A stretch of 64,000 bases of DNA from Acidobacteriota bacterium (GTDB lineage Bacteria > Acidobacteriota > Vicinamibacteria > Vicinamibacterales > UBA2999): positions 45,449 through 109,448 of the forward strand of contig SHUG01000001.1 of the NCBI GenBank assembly GCA_009694735.1. Reading direction: 5' to 3'. Within the stretch, counting starts at the first letter, position 1, and each line of letters opens with the position of its first letter. Shown here in pieces: positions 24,823-35,264 of the stretch. The notes beneath the pieces were generated by a model that was given only the letters and a program-made list of their open reading frames with translations, did not search any database and was not told the DNA's origin. A program made the translations under genes and the position numbers.

Positions 24823-25989
24823 TTAGTGGTGCGGGCCGTGTTTGTAGGGTTCCACCGGCAGCGTGACGCGGAACCGCGTGCCGCGTCCGTCGGCGGTGGT
24901 CATGTCGATGCGGCCTTCGTGCGCGTCCACGATCTTGCGGACGATCGCCAGCCCGAGGCCGGAGCCCTGGGCCTTGGTCGTGAAGAACGGGTTGAAGATC
25001 TTTTCCGCCACCTCCGGCATCATCCCCGGCCCATCGTCGGCCACATCCACGACGACCGTCGCCACCGGCTGGTGGCCATCAGGCAGCAGCGCGCCTTCGG
25101 CGGCCGTCGTCGCCAGCACGGCGGAAATGGCGATGCGGCCACGGCCCTCGAGCGCTTCGTAGGCGTTGATCAGAAGGTTGGCAAACACTTGGGTGAGTTG
25201 ATACTGGTCGGCGCCGAGTAGCGGCAGGTGCGCGGGCAGCGAGGTGTCCACCTGGATGCTGCCACGCTTGGCCTCGCCGTCGGCGAGGACCACCGCGCTG
25301 GCGAGTGCCTCGGCGAGCGATGTGCGATCCACCTGCAGGCGCACTGGTCGCACGAACGCCAGTACTTCCTGGACGATGGCGTTGGCCATCTTCGCCTCGC
25401 TGATGATGTCCTTTACCAGCGTCTGCACCTCCTCGTTCCGCGGCGCCTTGCGCCTCAGCAGGCCAGCCACCACTTCAATGGCCGCGAGCGGATTCTTGAT
25501 TTCATGCGCCATCACGGCCGCCATCGCGCCGACCGCGGCCAGGCGATCGCGCAGGCGCTCGCGCTCTTCGATCTGCTCGACGTGGGTGAGGTCCTTGAAG
25601 AACAGCGCCGCGCCCACCGTGGCGCCCGCCTCATCGCGCACGAGCGAGAGCGTGTAGCCAATCACGGTGTCGGTGGACTTGAGGCGCAGCTCCGCGCGAT
25701 TGGGGAGCGCCGCCATCTCGAACGCGCCGCCGAGCACGCGGACGATGTCGGGGTGATGGCGAAGGACGTCGCCGAAGGGCTGGCCGACGAGGGTCTGGCC
25801 GGGCGGGAGCGCGAATAGGCGGCAGGCCTCATCGTTGACCAGCACCACGCCGCCATCACGCGCGATGGCGAGCACGCCATTGCGCATGTTGCCCACCATG
25901 TGGCGGAAAAACACGTCGGTGAGTCGCGAGGGTTTCGCTGCGCGCTTCGGCATGTGCATGACGCCGGCACGAGGGGGAGCAAGGCTCAT
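24823..25989 (-). CDS. PAS-domain sensor histidine kinase (NtrB-like)
   Basis: 388 residues, cytoplasmic: no transmembrane segments are visible. A PAS domain (NGVLAIARDGGVVLVNDEAC, residues 37-140) is followed by HisKA with the H-box AVMAHEIKNPLAAIE and the ATPase domain with N-box FANLLINAYEAL, G1 DVADDGPGM, and G2 GSGLGLAIVRKIVD. It should autophosphorylate and pass phosphate to the response regulator encoded next, together regulating sigma-54 promoters. The likely promoter is at 26047-26075. Signal unknown. Confidence 0.94.
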   Translation of the reverse strand: MSLAPPRAGVMHMPKRAAKPSRLTDVFFRHMVGNMRNGVLAIARDGGVVLVNDEACRLFALPPGQTLVGQPFGDVLRHHPDIVRVLGGAFEMAALPNRAELRLKSTDTVIGYTLSLVRDEAGATVGAALFFKDLTHVEQIEERERLRDRLAAVGAMAAVMAHEIKNPLAAIEVVAGLLRRKAPRNEEVQTLVKDIISEAKMANAIVQEVLAFVRPVRLQVDRTSLAEALASAVVLADGEAKRGSIQVDTSLPAHLPLLGADQYQLTQVFANLLINAYEALEGRGRIAISAVLATTAAEGALLPDGHQPVATVVVDVADDGPGMMPEVAEKIFNPFFTTKAQGSGLGLAIVRKIVDAHEGRIDMTTADGRGTRFRVTLPVEPYKHGPHH

Positions 25990-26046
25990 GCCTCGAACTG
26001 AGTGAACGAGGTAACGCTCTAAGTCGTTGCGATTACAGAATACGGA

Positions 26047-26075
26047 TTATTACCTGGGCTGGACCGATTCGACAA
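26047..26075 (-). promoter_or_regulatory. Putative sigma-70 promoter of the kinase/regulator operon
   Basis: Minus strand: TTGTCG (-35, 26070-26075) and TAATAA (-10, 26047-26052) separated by 17 bp. The spacing and match are good. It reads into the kinase gene and would leave a leader of roughly 50 nt. Confidence 0.5.
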
Positions 26076-26088
26076 AAATGTAATTGGG

Positions 26089-28062
<1,974 letters not shown>

Positions 28063-28075
28063 GTCGGGCTCGGCG

Positions 28076-28107
28076 CTTCCACCTTCGCCTCGGCTACGGC
28101 GGACAAG
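28076..28107. repeat. Palindromic element copy in the gap upstream of the ABC-F gene
   Basis: CTTCCACCTTCGCCTCGGCT then ACGGCGGACAAG. It lies 14 bp from the ABC-F start and overlaps its presumed promoter region. Confidence 0.65.
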
Positions 28108-28219
28108 CCGCGCTTCGTGGCGCTCGCCGCTTCTCGGCTCGTGGGGCTCACTTGCGTTCGTGGGGTTCGAAACCTAAGACCTACGAGGCGGCGTAGCCGC
28201 CGAGCCCGACAAGGCGCGA

Positions 28220-28251
28220 CTTGTCCGCCGTAGCCCTGGCGAAGGCGGAAG
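28220..28251. repeat. Palindromic element copy downstream of the response regulator gene
   Basis: CTTGTCCGCCGTAGCCCTGG then CGAAGGCGGAAG. Arms are TCCGCC / GGCGGA, compared with TCCACC / GGTGGA in the rsfS and 28912 copies: the changed positions pair with each other. Confidence 0.75.
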
Positions 28252-28260
28252 CCGCGACCC

Positions 28261-28857
28261 CTATTCTCCGAGCGCGCGCGCAGCTGCCGCGAGCACCTGC
28301 GGCACGCGGAACGGCTTGGTCAGGTACCCTGCCACACCGAGGTTGACCGCCTCGATGGCGCTCGACTCCGTGGAGAAGCCGGTGATGATGATCACCGGCA
28401 TGTCGGCCTTCAGGCGCTTGGCCTCGCGGATCAGTGTGAGGCCGTCCATGCCAGGCATCTTGAGGTCGGCGATTAGCAGGTCGTAGTGCCCCAGCCGAAG
28501 CCGTTCGACCGCCGCCCGGCCATCCGGGACCGTGTCGACGTCGTACTCCGCGAGGGCCAGGGTCTTGGCCAGCAGTTCCCGAATGCTCGACTCGTCGTCC
28601 ACCACCAGGACGCGCGGGCGACCGTCACGGGTCTGCGGCTTGTCTGAAACCGACACCTGAAGCATCCGCTCACCCCCGGGGCGCTGGGTGTCCAACCAGG
28701 CGTCGATGTCACGTTTACGGAAGCGCCACTGCCGGCCCACCCTGACCGCAGGGATTTTCCCGGCCTTGATCAGCCGGTAAACCGTACGAAGGTTGACCTG
28801 GAGGTACTCCAGGACTTCTTCAGTGGTGAGAAAGATTTCGTCGTTTGGAAAGTTCAC
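28261..28857 (-). CDS. Response regulator with N-terminal excisionase-type HTH (HTH_17 + receiver)
   Basis: 198 residues from a GTG start; a longer reading would begin inside a repeat and in the divergent sigma gene's region. The N-terminal part FLTTEEVLEYLQVNLRTVYR and GKIPAVRVGRQWRFRKRDID is a MerR/excisionase-like winged DNA-binding fold. After a short linker a receiver domain follows (PRVLVVDDESSIRELLAKTL, phosphoacceptor Asp in DLLIADLKMPGMDGL, Lys in GYLTKPFRVP). The order DNA-binding first, receiver second is unusual for response regulators. No kinase is adjacent; it faces an ECF sigma gene and may sense an orphan signal. It could regulate that divergent promoter. Confidence 0.88.
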   Translation of the reverse strand: MNFPNDEIFLTTEEVLEYLQVNLRTVYRLIKAGKIPAVRVGRQWRFRKRDIDAWLDTQRPGGERMLQVSVSDKPQTRDGRPRVLVVDDESSIRELLAKTLALAEYDVDTVPDGRAAVERLRLGHYDLLIADLKMPGMDGLTLIREAKRLKADMPVIIITGFSTESSAIEAVNLGVAGYLTKPFRVPQVLAAAARALGE

Positions 28858-28911
28858 GCCCAACAAGTGTCTCTGGAACCGGTATCTTACCCCAATAGGA
28901 CCGCCCGGCGA

Positions 28912-28943
28912 CTTGTCCACCGTAGCTTTGGCGAAGGTGGAAA
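28912..28943. repeat. Palindromic element in the divergent promoter region
   Basis: CTTGTCCACCGTAGCTTTGG then CGAAGGTGGAAA, arms TCCACC / GGTGGA, with outer GCCCGGCG / CGGCGGGC flanks. It is placed between the response regulator start and the sigma gene start, where regulatory sites should be. Confidence 0.75.
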
Positions 28944-29028
28944 CCTTGGCGACGGCGGGCCTGTGCCGACTTTCGGGGCATACCTGCCGTCTTAGACAAT
29001 AGCGAGTGAGATTGGCCAAACGGTCTTG

Positions 29029-29619
29029 ATGGTTGCGACAGACGAGGAACTCGTCGCCCGGTCGATGGCCGGCGACGCCGAGAGCTTCAACCAGCTGGTG
29101 TTGCGCTGGGAACGGCCGATCCATGCCTTGGCGTACCGCGTCATCGGACGGGACGAGGATGCCCGGGATGTGGCCCAGGAAACCTTCCTGCGGGCCTTCC
29201 GGGCCCTGCCCGGGTTCAAGGGCCAGGCGAAATTCTCATCCTGGCTCTACCGAATTGCCCTGAACCTGTGCCGGGACTGGATCCGCCGCAAGAAGCGGAC
29301 CCCGATCGTCGACATGCCTGAAGATGTCGACTTCATCGAGATGGCGGCCGATCACGGACCGGTCGAATCGATCGAGGACCTGGTCGCCCGAAACGAGATG
29401 AGCCGCATGGTCGCCGACGGGATGAAGCTGTTGCCCGATGAGCAGCGCACGGCGATCGTCCTGAAGGAGTACCACGGCCTGACGTTTCAGGAGATTGCCG
29501 ACTTGCAGGGGTGTCCGTTGAGCACCGTCAAGACGCGGCTGTATCAAGGGTTGAGCGTGTTACGGAAGCACCTGGAGAGCCAGGGCGTGACCAGTTTTGC
29601 GAGTGGAAGATCATCATGA
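29029..29619 (+). CDS. ECF-type RNA polymerase sigma factor
   Basis: 196 residues from the ATG (an adjacent TTG would add one). Region 2: LAYRVIGRDEDARDVAQETF, FLRAFRALPGF and SSWLYRIALNLCRDWIRR. Region 4: LPDEQRTAIVLKEYHGLTFQ, EIADLQGCPLSTVKTRLYQG. It belongs to the RpoE-like ECF group and, unlike the one at 2460-3059, is followed directly by a zinc-finger anti-sigma gene (4-bp overlap), the classical pair. It probably reacts to envelope stress. Confidence 0.95.
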   Translation: MVATDEELVARSMAGDAESFNQLVLRWERPIHALAYRVIGRDEDARDVAQETFLRAFRALPGFKGQAKFSSWLYRIALNLCRDWIRRKKRTPIVDMPEDVDFIEMAADHGPVESIEDLVARNEMSRMVADGMKLLPDEQRTAIVLKEYHGLTFQEIADLQGCPLSTVKTRLYQGLSVLRKHLESQGVTSFASGRSS

Positions 29620-30401
29620 GCCTCATCTTTACGTGTGACGACAAAGCCACGCTGGTGGCCTACCTCTACGACGAGGTGGACGCCCAGGATCGGCAGCGGG
29701 TGGACGAACACCTCCAGCACTGTGCGGCATGTGCCGGCGAAGTGGCCGCCCTGTCGCGGGTGCGAACCGAGTTGACGCAGTGGGCGCCGCCGGAAGCCGA
29801 ACTTGGCTTCACCATCATTCGGAGAGACGCCCTCCACAAGCAGGCGGCCCCGCCACCCGCCACGGTGCTGCGTCCGGCGCAGTGGTGGAACACGGCGCCG
29901 GTGCGGGCGCAAGCGGTGGCGGCGATCCTGGTGTTGGCGGTCAGCGCGGCGATTGCCAATGTGCAGGTCAAATCCGGTCCCGACGGGTTCGTGGTGTCGA
30001 CCGGTTGGATGACGCCGGCGCCCGCCACGACGCCGGCCGCGCCACTGGTCGCCACCGGTGGCAACGGCGAAGCGTGGCAGCCAGCCCTGATCGCCCTCGA
30101 GCAGCAGCTGCGTGAAGAAATCCGCGCCAACCGGGAGACCGGAGTGGTTCGCGCGGCGTCGAGATCACAGGCGGATTATGCGACGCTGCGGCGCATTCGC
30201 GAATTGCTGGAAGCGAGCGAGTCGCGGCAGAAAGGCGAGCTCGCCCTCCGCGTGACGCAGCTGGCGCGCGACATGAACATCCAGAGGCGCGCCGACTTGC
30301 TCCGTGTCGAGCAGGCCATTGGCCACACCGGCGTCGAGATAGCGAAGCAGCGACAGACGGTGAACTACTTGATCCGGGCGTCGGCGACGCCGCGGCAGTG
30401 A
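29616..30401 (+). CDS. Membrane anti-sigma factor with zf-HC2 domain
   Basis: 261 residues. The N-terminus has the anti-sigma zinc finger: H-x3-C-x2-C in VDEHLQHCAACAGEVAAL. One transmembrane helix, QAVAAILVLAVSAAIANV, near residue 115, and a periplasmic part with a Pro/Thr/Ala-rich linker then a helical, charged C-terminus (QLREEIRANRETG and RIRELLEASESRQKGELA). It should hold the preceding sigma factor at the membrane until a signal triggers release. Start overlaps the sigma stop (ATGA), supporting coupling. Confidence 0.9.
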   Translation: MSLIFTCDDKATLVAYLYDEVDAQDRQRVDEHLQHCAACAGEVAALSRVRTELTQWAPPEAELGFTIIRRDALHKQAAPPPATVLRPAQWWNTAPVRAQAVAAILVLAVSAAIANVQVKSGPDGFVVSTGWMTPAPATTPAAPLVATGGNGEAWQPALIALEQQLREEIRANRETGVVRAASRSQADYATLRRIRELLEASESRQKGELALRVTQLARDMNIQRRADLLRVEQAIGHTGVEIAKQRQTVNYLIRASATPRQ

Positions 30402-30439
30402 CCTAAGACCTGGGACCTGAGAAGACGTTGAGAAGAGCC

Positions 30440-31294
30440 ATGAAGAATCAGTTAAGCACGTGGATTGTCCTGTCGGCCCTGGTCGTAGCGGTGCCCGCTT
30501 CGGCGCAGGAGGCAGCGACCGCGAAGCCGGTCAACCTGAGCGACATTCGCCATCACATCTACGTGATGGAAGGCGCGCTGGCACGGGCCGTCGACTACGG
30601 CGCCAAGAACCTGAACCGCGAGATCCTGGCCGTGATGCCGGGCGTCTTCATCCTGGCCGGTGAAGCGCAGGCCCGGGGTGTCTACCTGGACGGCTACGGC
30701 GTCTACTTCGACGTGCAGGTGCCGATGATGCGACAGAGCATGATGTGGAGCCTGCGCACCTTGCTCGACCAGGACAATACGGCCGCGCAGATGGCGATCA
30801 GTGACATGCGCAAGATCGGCCAGTCGATCACCGACCCGGCCGCCCGGGCGGCGTTCGAGCGGTCGCTCAAGCAGCTCGAAACCCAGGCCGCGCCAAACAC
30901 GCCGTATGCCCGCACCGGCAATCCGGCCAATCCCCCGGTGACCCCTGGCGTGATCATCCCTGACAGTGCCGCCGCCGGTGTCGTGCCGCCGCGAACGCCG
31001 GTCATCGACAAGGCGTGGGCGCAGGATCCGAATCGCGCCTACACCGAAGCGGTGACGCGCGCGCTGGTGGACGCGATCATCGACTACAGCACGCCGATGG
31101 CGCTTGGTCCCGACCAGTGGCTGACCGTGGCCGCGCGCGACAACGAGGGTCGCGACACCCTCGCACCGCAGGACCCGCTCGAAGAAGTGGTGACGATGAT
31201 TTATCGCATCAAGGGCGCCGACCTGATTGCCTATCGGGCCGGCAAGATCGACCGTGACGAGGCCCGCAAGCGCGTTCAAGTGAGCCAGTTCTAA
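30440..31294 (+). CDS. Secreted protein of unknown function in the sigma/anti-sigma operon
   Basis: 284 residues from the ATG with GAGAAGAG upstream. Signal peptide (WIVLSALVVAVPASAQE). The mature protein has a helical segment LSDIRHHIYVMEGALARAVD, strands around FILAGEAQARGVYLDGYG, a proline-rich linker (GNPANPPVTPGVIIPD), and helical AYTEAVTRALVDAIIDYS. The family was not recognised. Spacing (38 bp) suggests co-transcription with the ECF pair, so it could be an output or sensor of that system. Confidence 0.78.
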   Translation: MKNQLSTWIVLSALVVAVPASAQEAATAKPVNLSDIRHHIYVMEGALARAVDYGAKNLNREILAVMPGVFILAGEAQARGVYLDGYGVYFDVQVPMMRQSMMWSLRTLLDQDNTAAQMAISDMRKIGQSITDPAARAAFERSLKQLETQAAPNTPYARTGNPANPPVTPGVIIPDSAAAGVVPPRTPVIDKAWAQDPNRAYTEAVTRALVDAIIDYSTPMALGPDQWLTVAARDNEGRDTLAPQDPLEEVVTMIYRIKGADLIAYRAGKIDRDEARKRVQVSQF

Positions 31295-31358
31295 AGGAAC
31301 CTTCTCCGGGTGCTGGTGTCTTAGAATAGCGAAGGCGGATGAAGCCGCCGCGACAGCC

Positions 31359-31895
31359 ATGGAAACCACAACTCCCCGCGTCCCCGTAGTCACCCTCATC
31401 GGTGGCTTGCTGGCCTTCGCCGCCATCATGGCCGGCGTCGTCACCCTGTTGTCCTACGGCTGCGGCGCCTCCGTGGACGCGGTCGCCGCGCTCGAGCCGG
31501 TGGACGTCGTCACCGGCTGGTTCGACGAAGGCATTCTCGAGGACGGCAAGAACAAGCTGGTGCCCAGCGTCAAGTTGAAGCTCCGCAACAAGTCGAACGA
31601 AGAGCTCAAGTCGATCCAGATCAACGCCATTTTCAAGCGCGTCGGCGAGCAGGAAACGTGGGGCGAACATTTTGGCTGGGCCGTGCCCCGCCAGCCGGTG
31701 CTGGCCGGCGGCGCCGAAACCGGTTCGATGGTCATGCGCTCGGCGCTCGGCTACACCGGCGTGCAGCCGCGCATGCAGATGCTGCAGAACAAGGAGTTTG
31801 TCGACGCCAAGGTCGAGATCTTCCTGAAGCAGGGTTCGAAGGTCTGGGCCAAGCTCGCCGAATACCCGATTCAACGACAGCTGCTAACGCGCTAG
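31359..31895 (+). CDS. Membrane-anchored protein of unknown function
   Basis: 178 residues. One N-terminal transmembrane helix (VVTLIGGLLAFAAIMAGVV), then a beta-rich soluble region: VVTGWFDEGILEDGK, VPSVKLKLRNKSNEELKSI, QINAIFKRVG and FVDAKVEIFLKQGS. This pattern of strands after a single anchor resembles FxLYD-like carbohydrate or protein-binding domains but no family can be named. A TAGAAT lies 31 bp upstream. Probably periplasmic; role unknown. Confidence 0.75.
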   Translation: METTTPRVPVVTLIGGLLAFAAIMAGVVTLLSYGCGASVDAVAALEPVDVVTGWFDEGILEDGKNKLVPSVKLKLRNKSNEELKSIQINAIFKRVGEQETWGEHFGWAVPRQPVLAGGAETGSMVMRSALGYTGVQPRMQMLQNKEFVDAKVEIFLKQGSKVWAKLAEYPIQRQLLTR

Positions 31896-31910
31896 GCAAA
31901 AAACCTCGCC

Positions 31911-31916
31911 TATAAT
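31911..31916 (+). promoter_or_regulatory. -10 TATAAT, 8 nt before the permease start
   Basis: Perfect TATAAT with ATG 8 nt later, so the transcript would start at or just before the initiation codon. No recognisable -35 hexamer. Confidence 0.5.
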
Positions 31917-31924
31917 CGGCGGCT

Positions 31925-33298
31925 ATGGCGAGCTCCGCTGCTTCTTCCACTCTTGAACGCCGCCTCGGTCCGCTTGATGCGGCGGCGATCATCGTCTCCA
32001 ACGTGATCGGCGGAGGCATTCTCTTCACGCCGCCCCTGATCGCGGCCGGCGTGCCCAATCCCTGGCTGTTCCTGGGGATCTGGGTCGCCGGAGGCATCCT
32101 CGCCTTCTGCGGCGCATCCGCCTACGCGGAACTGGCGGCCCTAAGGCCGCGAGCGGGTGGCGAGTACGTTTACCTGCGCGCCGCGTATGGACAGCTCGCC
32201 GGCTTTCTCACCGGCTGGGTGTCGTTCGTCGCCGGCTTTGCCGGGGCCATCGCCGCCCAGTCGATCGTGATGGTGTTCTATCTCGATCGATTCTTCCCCG
32301 GCGCCGCCAATCACACACCGTTCCTGGTGATTCCGCTGCCGTATTTTCCGCTCACCATTTCCCGGCGGACGCTGCTGGCCATTACCGCGGTGGTCGCGCT
32401 GTCGTACGTGCACTACCGCGGGGTCGGTCCTGGCCGGCTGCTGGTGAACTTCCTGGCGGTCCTGAAGGTGTCGGCGCTGCTGATTTTCATTGCCGCCGGC
32501 TTCTCGCTGGGGGCCGGATCGGCGGCCAACATGCAGCAGGTGGCGGGACCGGTGACGGGCTCGTCGTGGCTGTTGGCGCTGCTGGCGGTGATGTTCACGT
32601 ATTCGGGGTGGAACGCCGCGTCGTACATGGCCGAAGAGATTCGCGATCCGGGCCGCAACGTGCCGAAGGCGCTCGCCCTCGGCACCGGCGCGGTGATTGT
32701 GGTCTACCTGCTGTTGAACACCCTGTACTTGTACGTGATGCCGGTCGGTGAACTGGCCCAGGTGCAGGGCAGCGTGCTCGACGTGGTGGCCGACAAGGTG
32801 CTGGGGTCGGCCGCCGGCAACATCATGGGCGTGGTGTCGATCATCAGCCTGCTCGCGAGCGTCAGCGCCAATATCTTTGCCGGGCCGCGTGTCTACTACG
32901 CCATGGCTCGTGACGGGGTGTTCCTGCCGGCCGCCGCGAGAATCCATCCGAGCTACCGCACCCCGTCGACGGCCATCATCGCGCAGGCGATCTGGGCCAG
33001 CATCCTGATCATGTCGGGCTCGGCGGACACGCTGACGACTTACACCGGGTTTGCGGTCACGCTGTTTGCCACCATCGCCGTCGCGGCCGTGTTCGTGCTA
33101 CGCAGCCGCGAGCCGACCGCCGAGCGTCCGTATAGCGCGTGGGGGTATCCGTTCACGCCCGCGCTGTTTGTGGCCGTCGGTACCGCCACGGTGCTGAACG
33201 CGGTCTACACCGCGCCCTACACAACTCTCGCTGGCCTTGCGGTGATGGCCGCTGGCATCCCCCTATACCTCTACTTCGGGCGGCAGAGCTCGAACTAA
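31925..33298 (+). CDS. APC-superfamily amino acid permease
   Basis: 457 residues, 12 transmembrane helices. The first, unwound helix carries IIVSNVIGGGILFTPPLI, as in LeuT-fold transporters, followed by GGILAFCGASAYAELAAL and PRAGGEYVYLRAAYGQLAGF. The later helices include FTYSGWNAASYMAEEIRDPG, again typical of APC permeases. It should import or exchange amino acids through the inner membrane. A second APC-type gene lies at the right edge of the window. Transport substrate not predictable. Confidence 0.93.
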   Translation: MASSAASSTLERRLGPLDAAAIIVSNVIGGGILFTPPLIAAGVPNPWLFLGIWVAGGILAFCGASAYAELAALRPRAGGEYVYLRAAYGQLAGFLTGWVSFVAGFAGAIAAQSIVMVFYLDRFFPGAANHTPFLVIPLPYFPLTISRRTLLAITAVVALSYVHYRGVGPGRLLVNFLAVLKVSALLIFIAAGFSLGAGSAANMQQVAGPVTGSSWLLALLAVMFTYSGWNAASYMAEEIRDPGRNVPKALALGTGAVIVVYLLLNTLYLYVMPVGELAQVQGSVLDVVADKVLGSAAGNIMGVVSIISLLASVSANIFAGPRVYYAMARDGVFLPAAARIHPSYRTPSTAIIAQAIWASILIMSGSADTLTTYTGFAVTLFATIAVAAVFVLRSREPTAERPYSAWGYPFTPALFVAVGTATVLNAVYTAPYTTLAGLAVMAAGIPLYLYFGRQSSN

Positions 33299-33350
33299 AC
33301 CGGCTGAAACCGCGTCCGATCGACTCCGGGGGGTGTGAGACACTACGGAG

Positions 33351-33887
33351 ATGGAGTCGACGTTCCACGCCACGACGATCCTGGCGGTGCGCCGGGACGG
33401 TCTGGCGGTGCTCGCCGGGGACGGGCAGGTCACGCTCGGCAACACCGTCGTGAAGCAGAATGCCCGCAAGATCCGGCGGCTCTACAACGACAGCATTCTC
33501 GCCGGGTTTGCCGGGTCGGCGGCCGACTCGTTCGCGTTGTTTGCCCGGTTCGAGGCCAAGCTCGAGCAGTATCGCGGCAACCTCGAGCGGTCCGCCGTGG
33601 AGCTGGCCAAGGACTGGCGCACCGATCGCGCGTTGCGCCGGCTCGAAGCCATGCTGATCGTGCTCGACCGCAAGTCGATGTTCCTGCTCTCTGGCACCGG
33701 TGACTTGATCGAACCAGACGATGGCGTCATCGGGATTGGATCGGGCGGCGTCTTCGCGCAGGCCGCGGCGCAGGCGCTGGTGCGCAACACCACGCTGACC
33801 CCCCGGGAGATCGCCGAGCGATCGATGATCATCGCCTCCGAAATCTGCATCTACACGAACAGCAATCTGACGATCGAAGAAATTTAG
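33351..33887 (+). CDS. hslV: ATP-dependent protease subunit HslV
   Basis: 178 residues. The Ntn-hydrolase fold is clear; the catalytic threonine is in [16 protein letters not shown], so residues MESTFHA form a short propeptide instead of the Met-Thr seen in E. coli. Other signatures: [37 protein letters not shown] and the C-terminal [13 protein letters not shown]. HslV is the proteolytic chamber that works with HslU. The next gene, hslU, starts on the very next base after the stop, and the pair is translationally coupled. Confidence 0.95.
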   Translation: MESTFHATTILAVRRDGLAVLAGDGQVTLGNTVVKQNARKIRRLYNDSILAGFAGSAADSFALFARFEAKLEQYRGNLERSAVELAKDWRTDRALRRLEAMLIVLDRKSMFLLSGTGDLIEPDDGVIGIGSGGVFAQAAAQALVRNTTLTPREIAERSMIIASEICIYTNSNLTIEEI

Positions 33888-35264
33888 ATGTCGATTCCCT
33901 TGCCCGAGCGTTCGGCCACGTTCATCGACTCGCTCACGCCCCAGCAGATCGTCGCCGAACTCGACAAGTACGTCGTCGGTCAGGCCAAGGCGAAGCGGGC
34001 GGTGGCGATCGCCTTGCGCAATCGGCTGCGCCGGCAGAAGCTGCCCGCCGAATTGGCGGAAGACGTGGCGCCCAAGAACATTCTGATGATCGGACCGACC
34101 GGGGTCGGCAAGACCGAGATTGCCCGGCGGCTGGCGCGGCTGGCACAGTCGCCGTTCATCAAGGTGGAAGCGTCGAAGTTCACCGAGGTGGGCTATGTCG
34201 GCCGTGACGTCGAGTCGATGGTCCGCGACCTGGTCGAACTCGCCGTCAAAATGGTGCGCGACGAGCGGATTGAAGAGGTCCGCGTCAAGGCAGAGTTGAA
34301 CACCGAAGAGCGGCTGCTGGACCTGCTGCTGCCGCCGCGACCCGCGGCGCCCGACGAAGACCCCGGCCGCATTCGCGACGAGATGCATGGCACCCGCCAG
34401 CGAATGCGCGAGCAGTTGCGCGAGGGCAAGCTCGACGAACGCGCGGTCGAGATCGACGTGCAGGAGAAGTCGTTCCCGTCGATCGAGTTGATCAGCGGCT
34501 CGTCGATGGAAGAAGTCGGCGTCAACCTCCGCGACATGATGCCGGGGCTGTTCCAGGGCCGGTCCAAGCGGCGGCGCGTGACCGTCGCCGACGCCCGCGA
34601 GCGGCTGACGGGCGAGGAAGAGCAGAAGCTGATCGACATGGAGGCGGTGTCGGCCGCCGCGGTCGAGCGCGTCGAGCAGGCCGGCATCATCTTCGTCGAC
34701 GAGATTGACAAGATCGCCGGCCGCGAGGGCAGTCACGGTCCCGAAGTGAGCCGCGAAGGCGTGCAGCGCGACATTCTGCCGATCGTTGAAGGCACCACCG
34801 TCAACACCAAGCACGGCATGGTGCGCACCGACCACATCCTGTTTATTGCCGCCGGCGCCTTTCACGTCTCGAAGCCGTCGGACCTCATTCCCGAGCTCCA
34901 GGGCCGCTTCCCGATTCGCGTCGAACTCGATGCCCTCGGCCAAGCGGAGTTCGTCCGCATTCTGACCGAACCGAAGAGCGCGCTGATCAAGCAGTACGTC
35001 GCGCTGTTGGCCACCGAGGGCGTCGACCTGAAGTTCACCGAGGACGGCGTCGCCGCGATCGCCGAGTTTGCGACCATCGTCAACGAGCGCACCGAGAACA
35101 TCGGCGCCCGCCGGCTGCACACGGTGATGGAGCGCCTGCTGGACGAAGTGTCGTTCGACGCGCCGACGCTCGCGGACAAGTCGGTTACCATTGATGCAAT
35201 CTACGTGCATCGCATGCTGGCCGATATCGTCAAGAACGAAGACCTGTCCCGATACATCCTGTGA
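33888..35264 (+). CDS. hslU: ATP-dependent protease ATPase subunit HslU
   Basis: 458 residues. The AAA+ unfoldase begins with [20 protein letters not shown]; Walker A is [15 protein letters not shown], the pore loop region includes [15 protein letters not shown], and Walker B is [12 protein letters not shown]. The I domain (residues ~110-240) is shorter than in E. coli and contains [10 protein letters not shown]. The C-terminal tail ends in SRYIL, the usual docking peptide for HslV. HslU unfolds substrates and feeds them to HslV. Confidence 0.97.
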   Translation: MSIPLPERSATFIDSLTPQQIVAELDKYVVGQAKAKRAVAIALRNRLRRQKLPAELAEDVAPKNILMIGPTGVGKTEIARRLARLAQSPFIKVEASKFTEVGYVGRDVESMVRDLVELAVKMVRDERIEEVRVKAELNTEERLLDLLLPPRPAAPDEDPGRIRDEMHGTRQRMREQLREGKLDERAVEIDVQEKSFPSIELISGSSMEEVGVNLRDMMPGLFQGRSKRRRVTVADARERLTGEEEQKLIDMEAVSAAAVERVEQAGIIFVDEIDKIAGREGSHGPEVSREGVQRDILPIVEGTTVNTKHGMVRTDHILFIAAGAFHVSKPSDLIPELQGRFPIRVELDALGQAEFVRILTEPKSALIKQYVALLATEGVDLKFTEDGVAAIAEFATIVNERTENIGARRLHTVMERLLDEVSFDAPTLADKSVTIDAIYVHRMLADIVKNEDLSRYIL

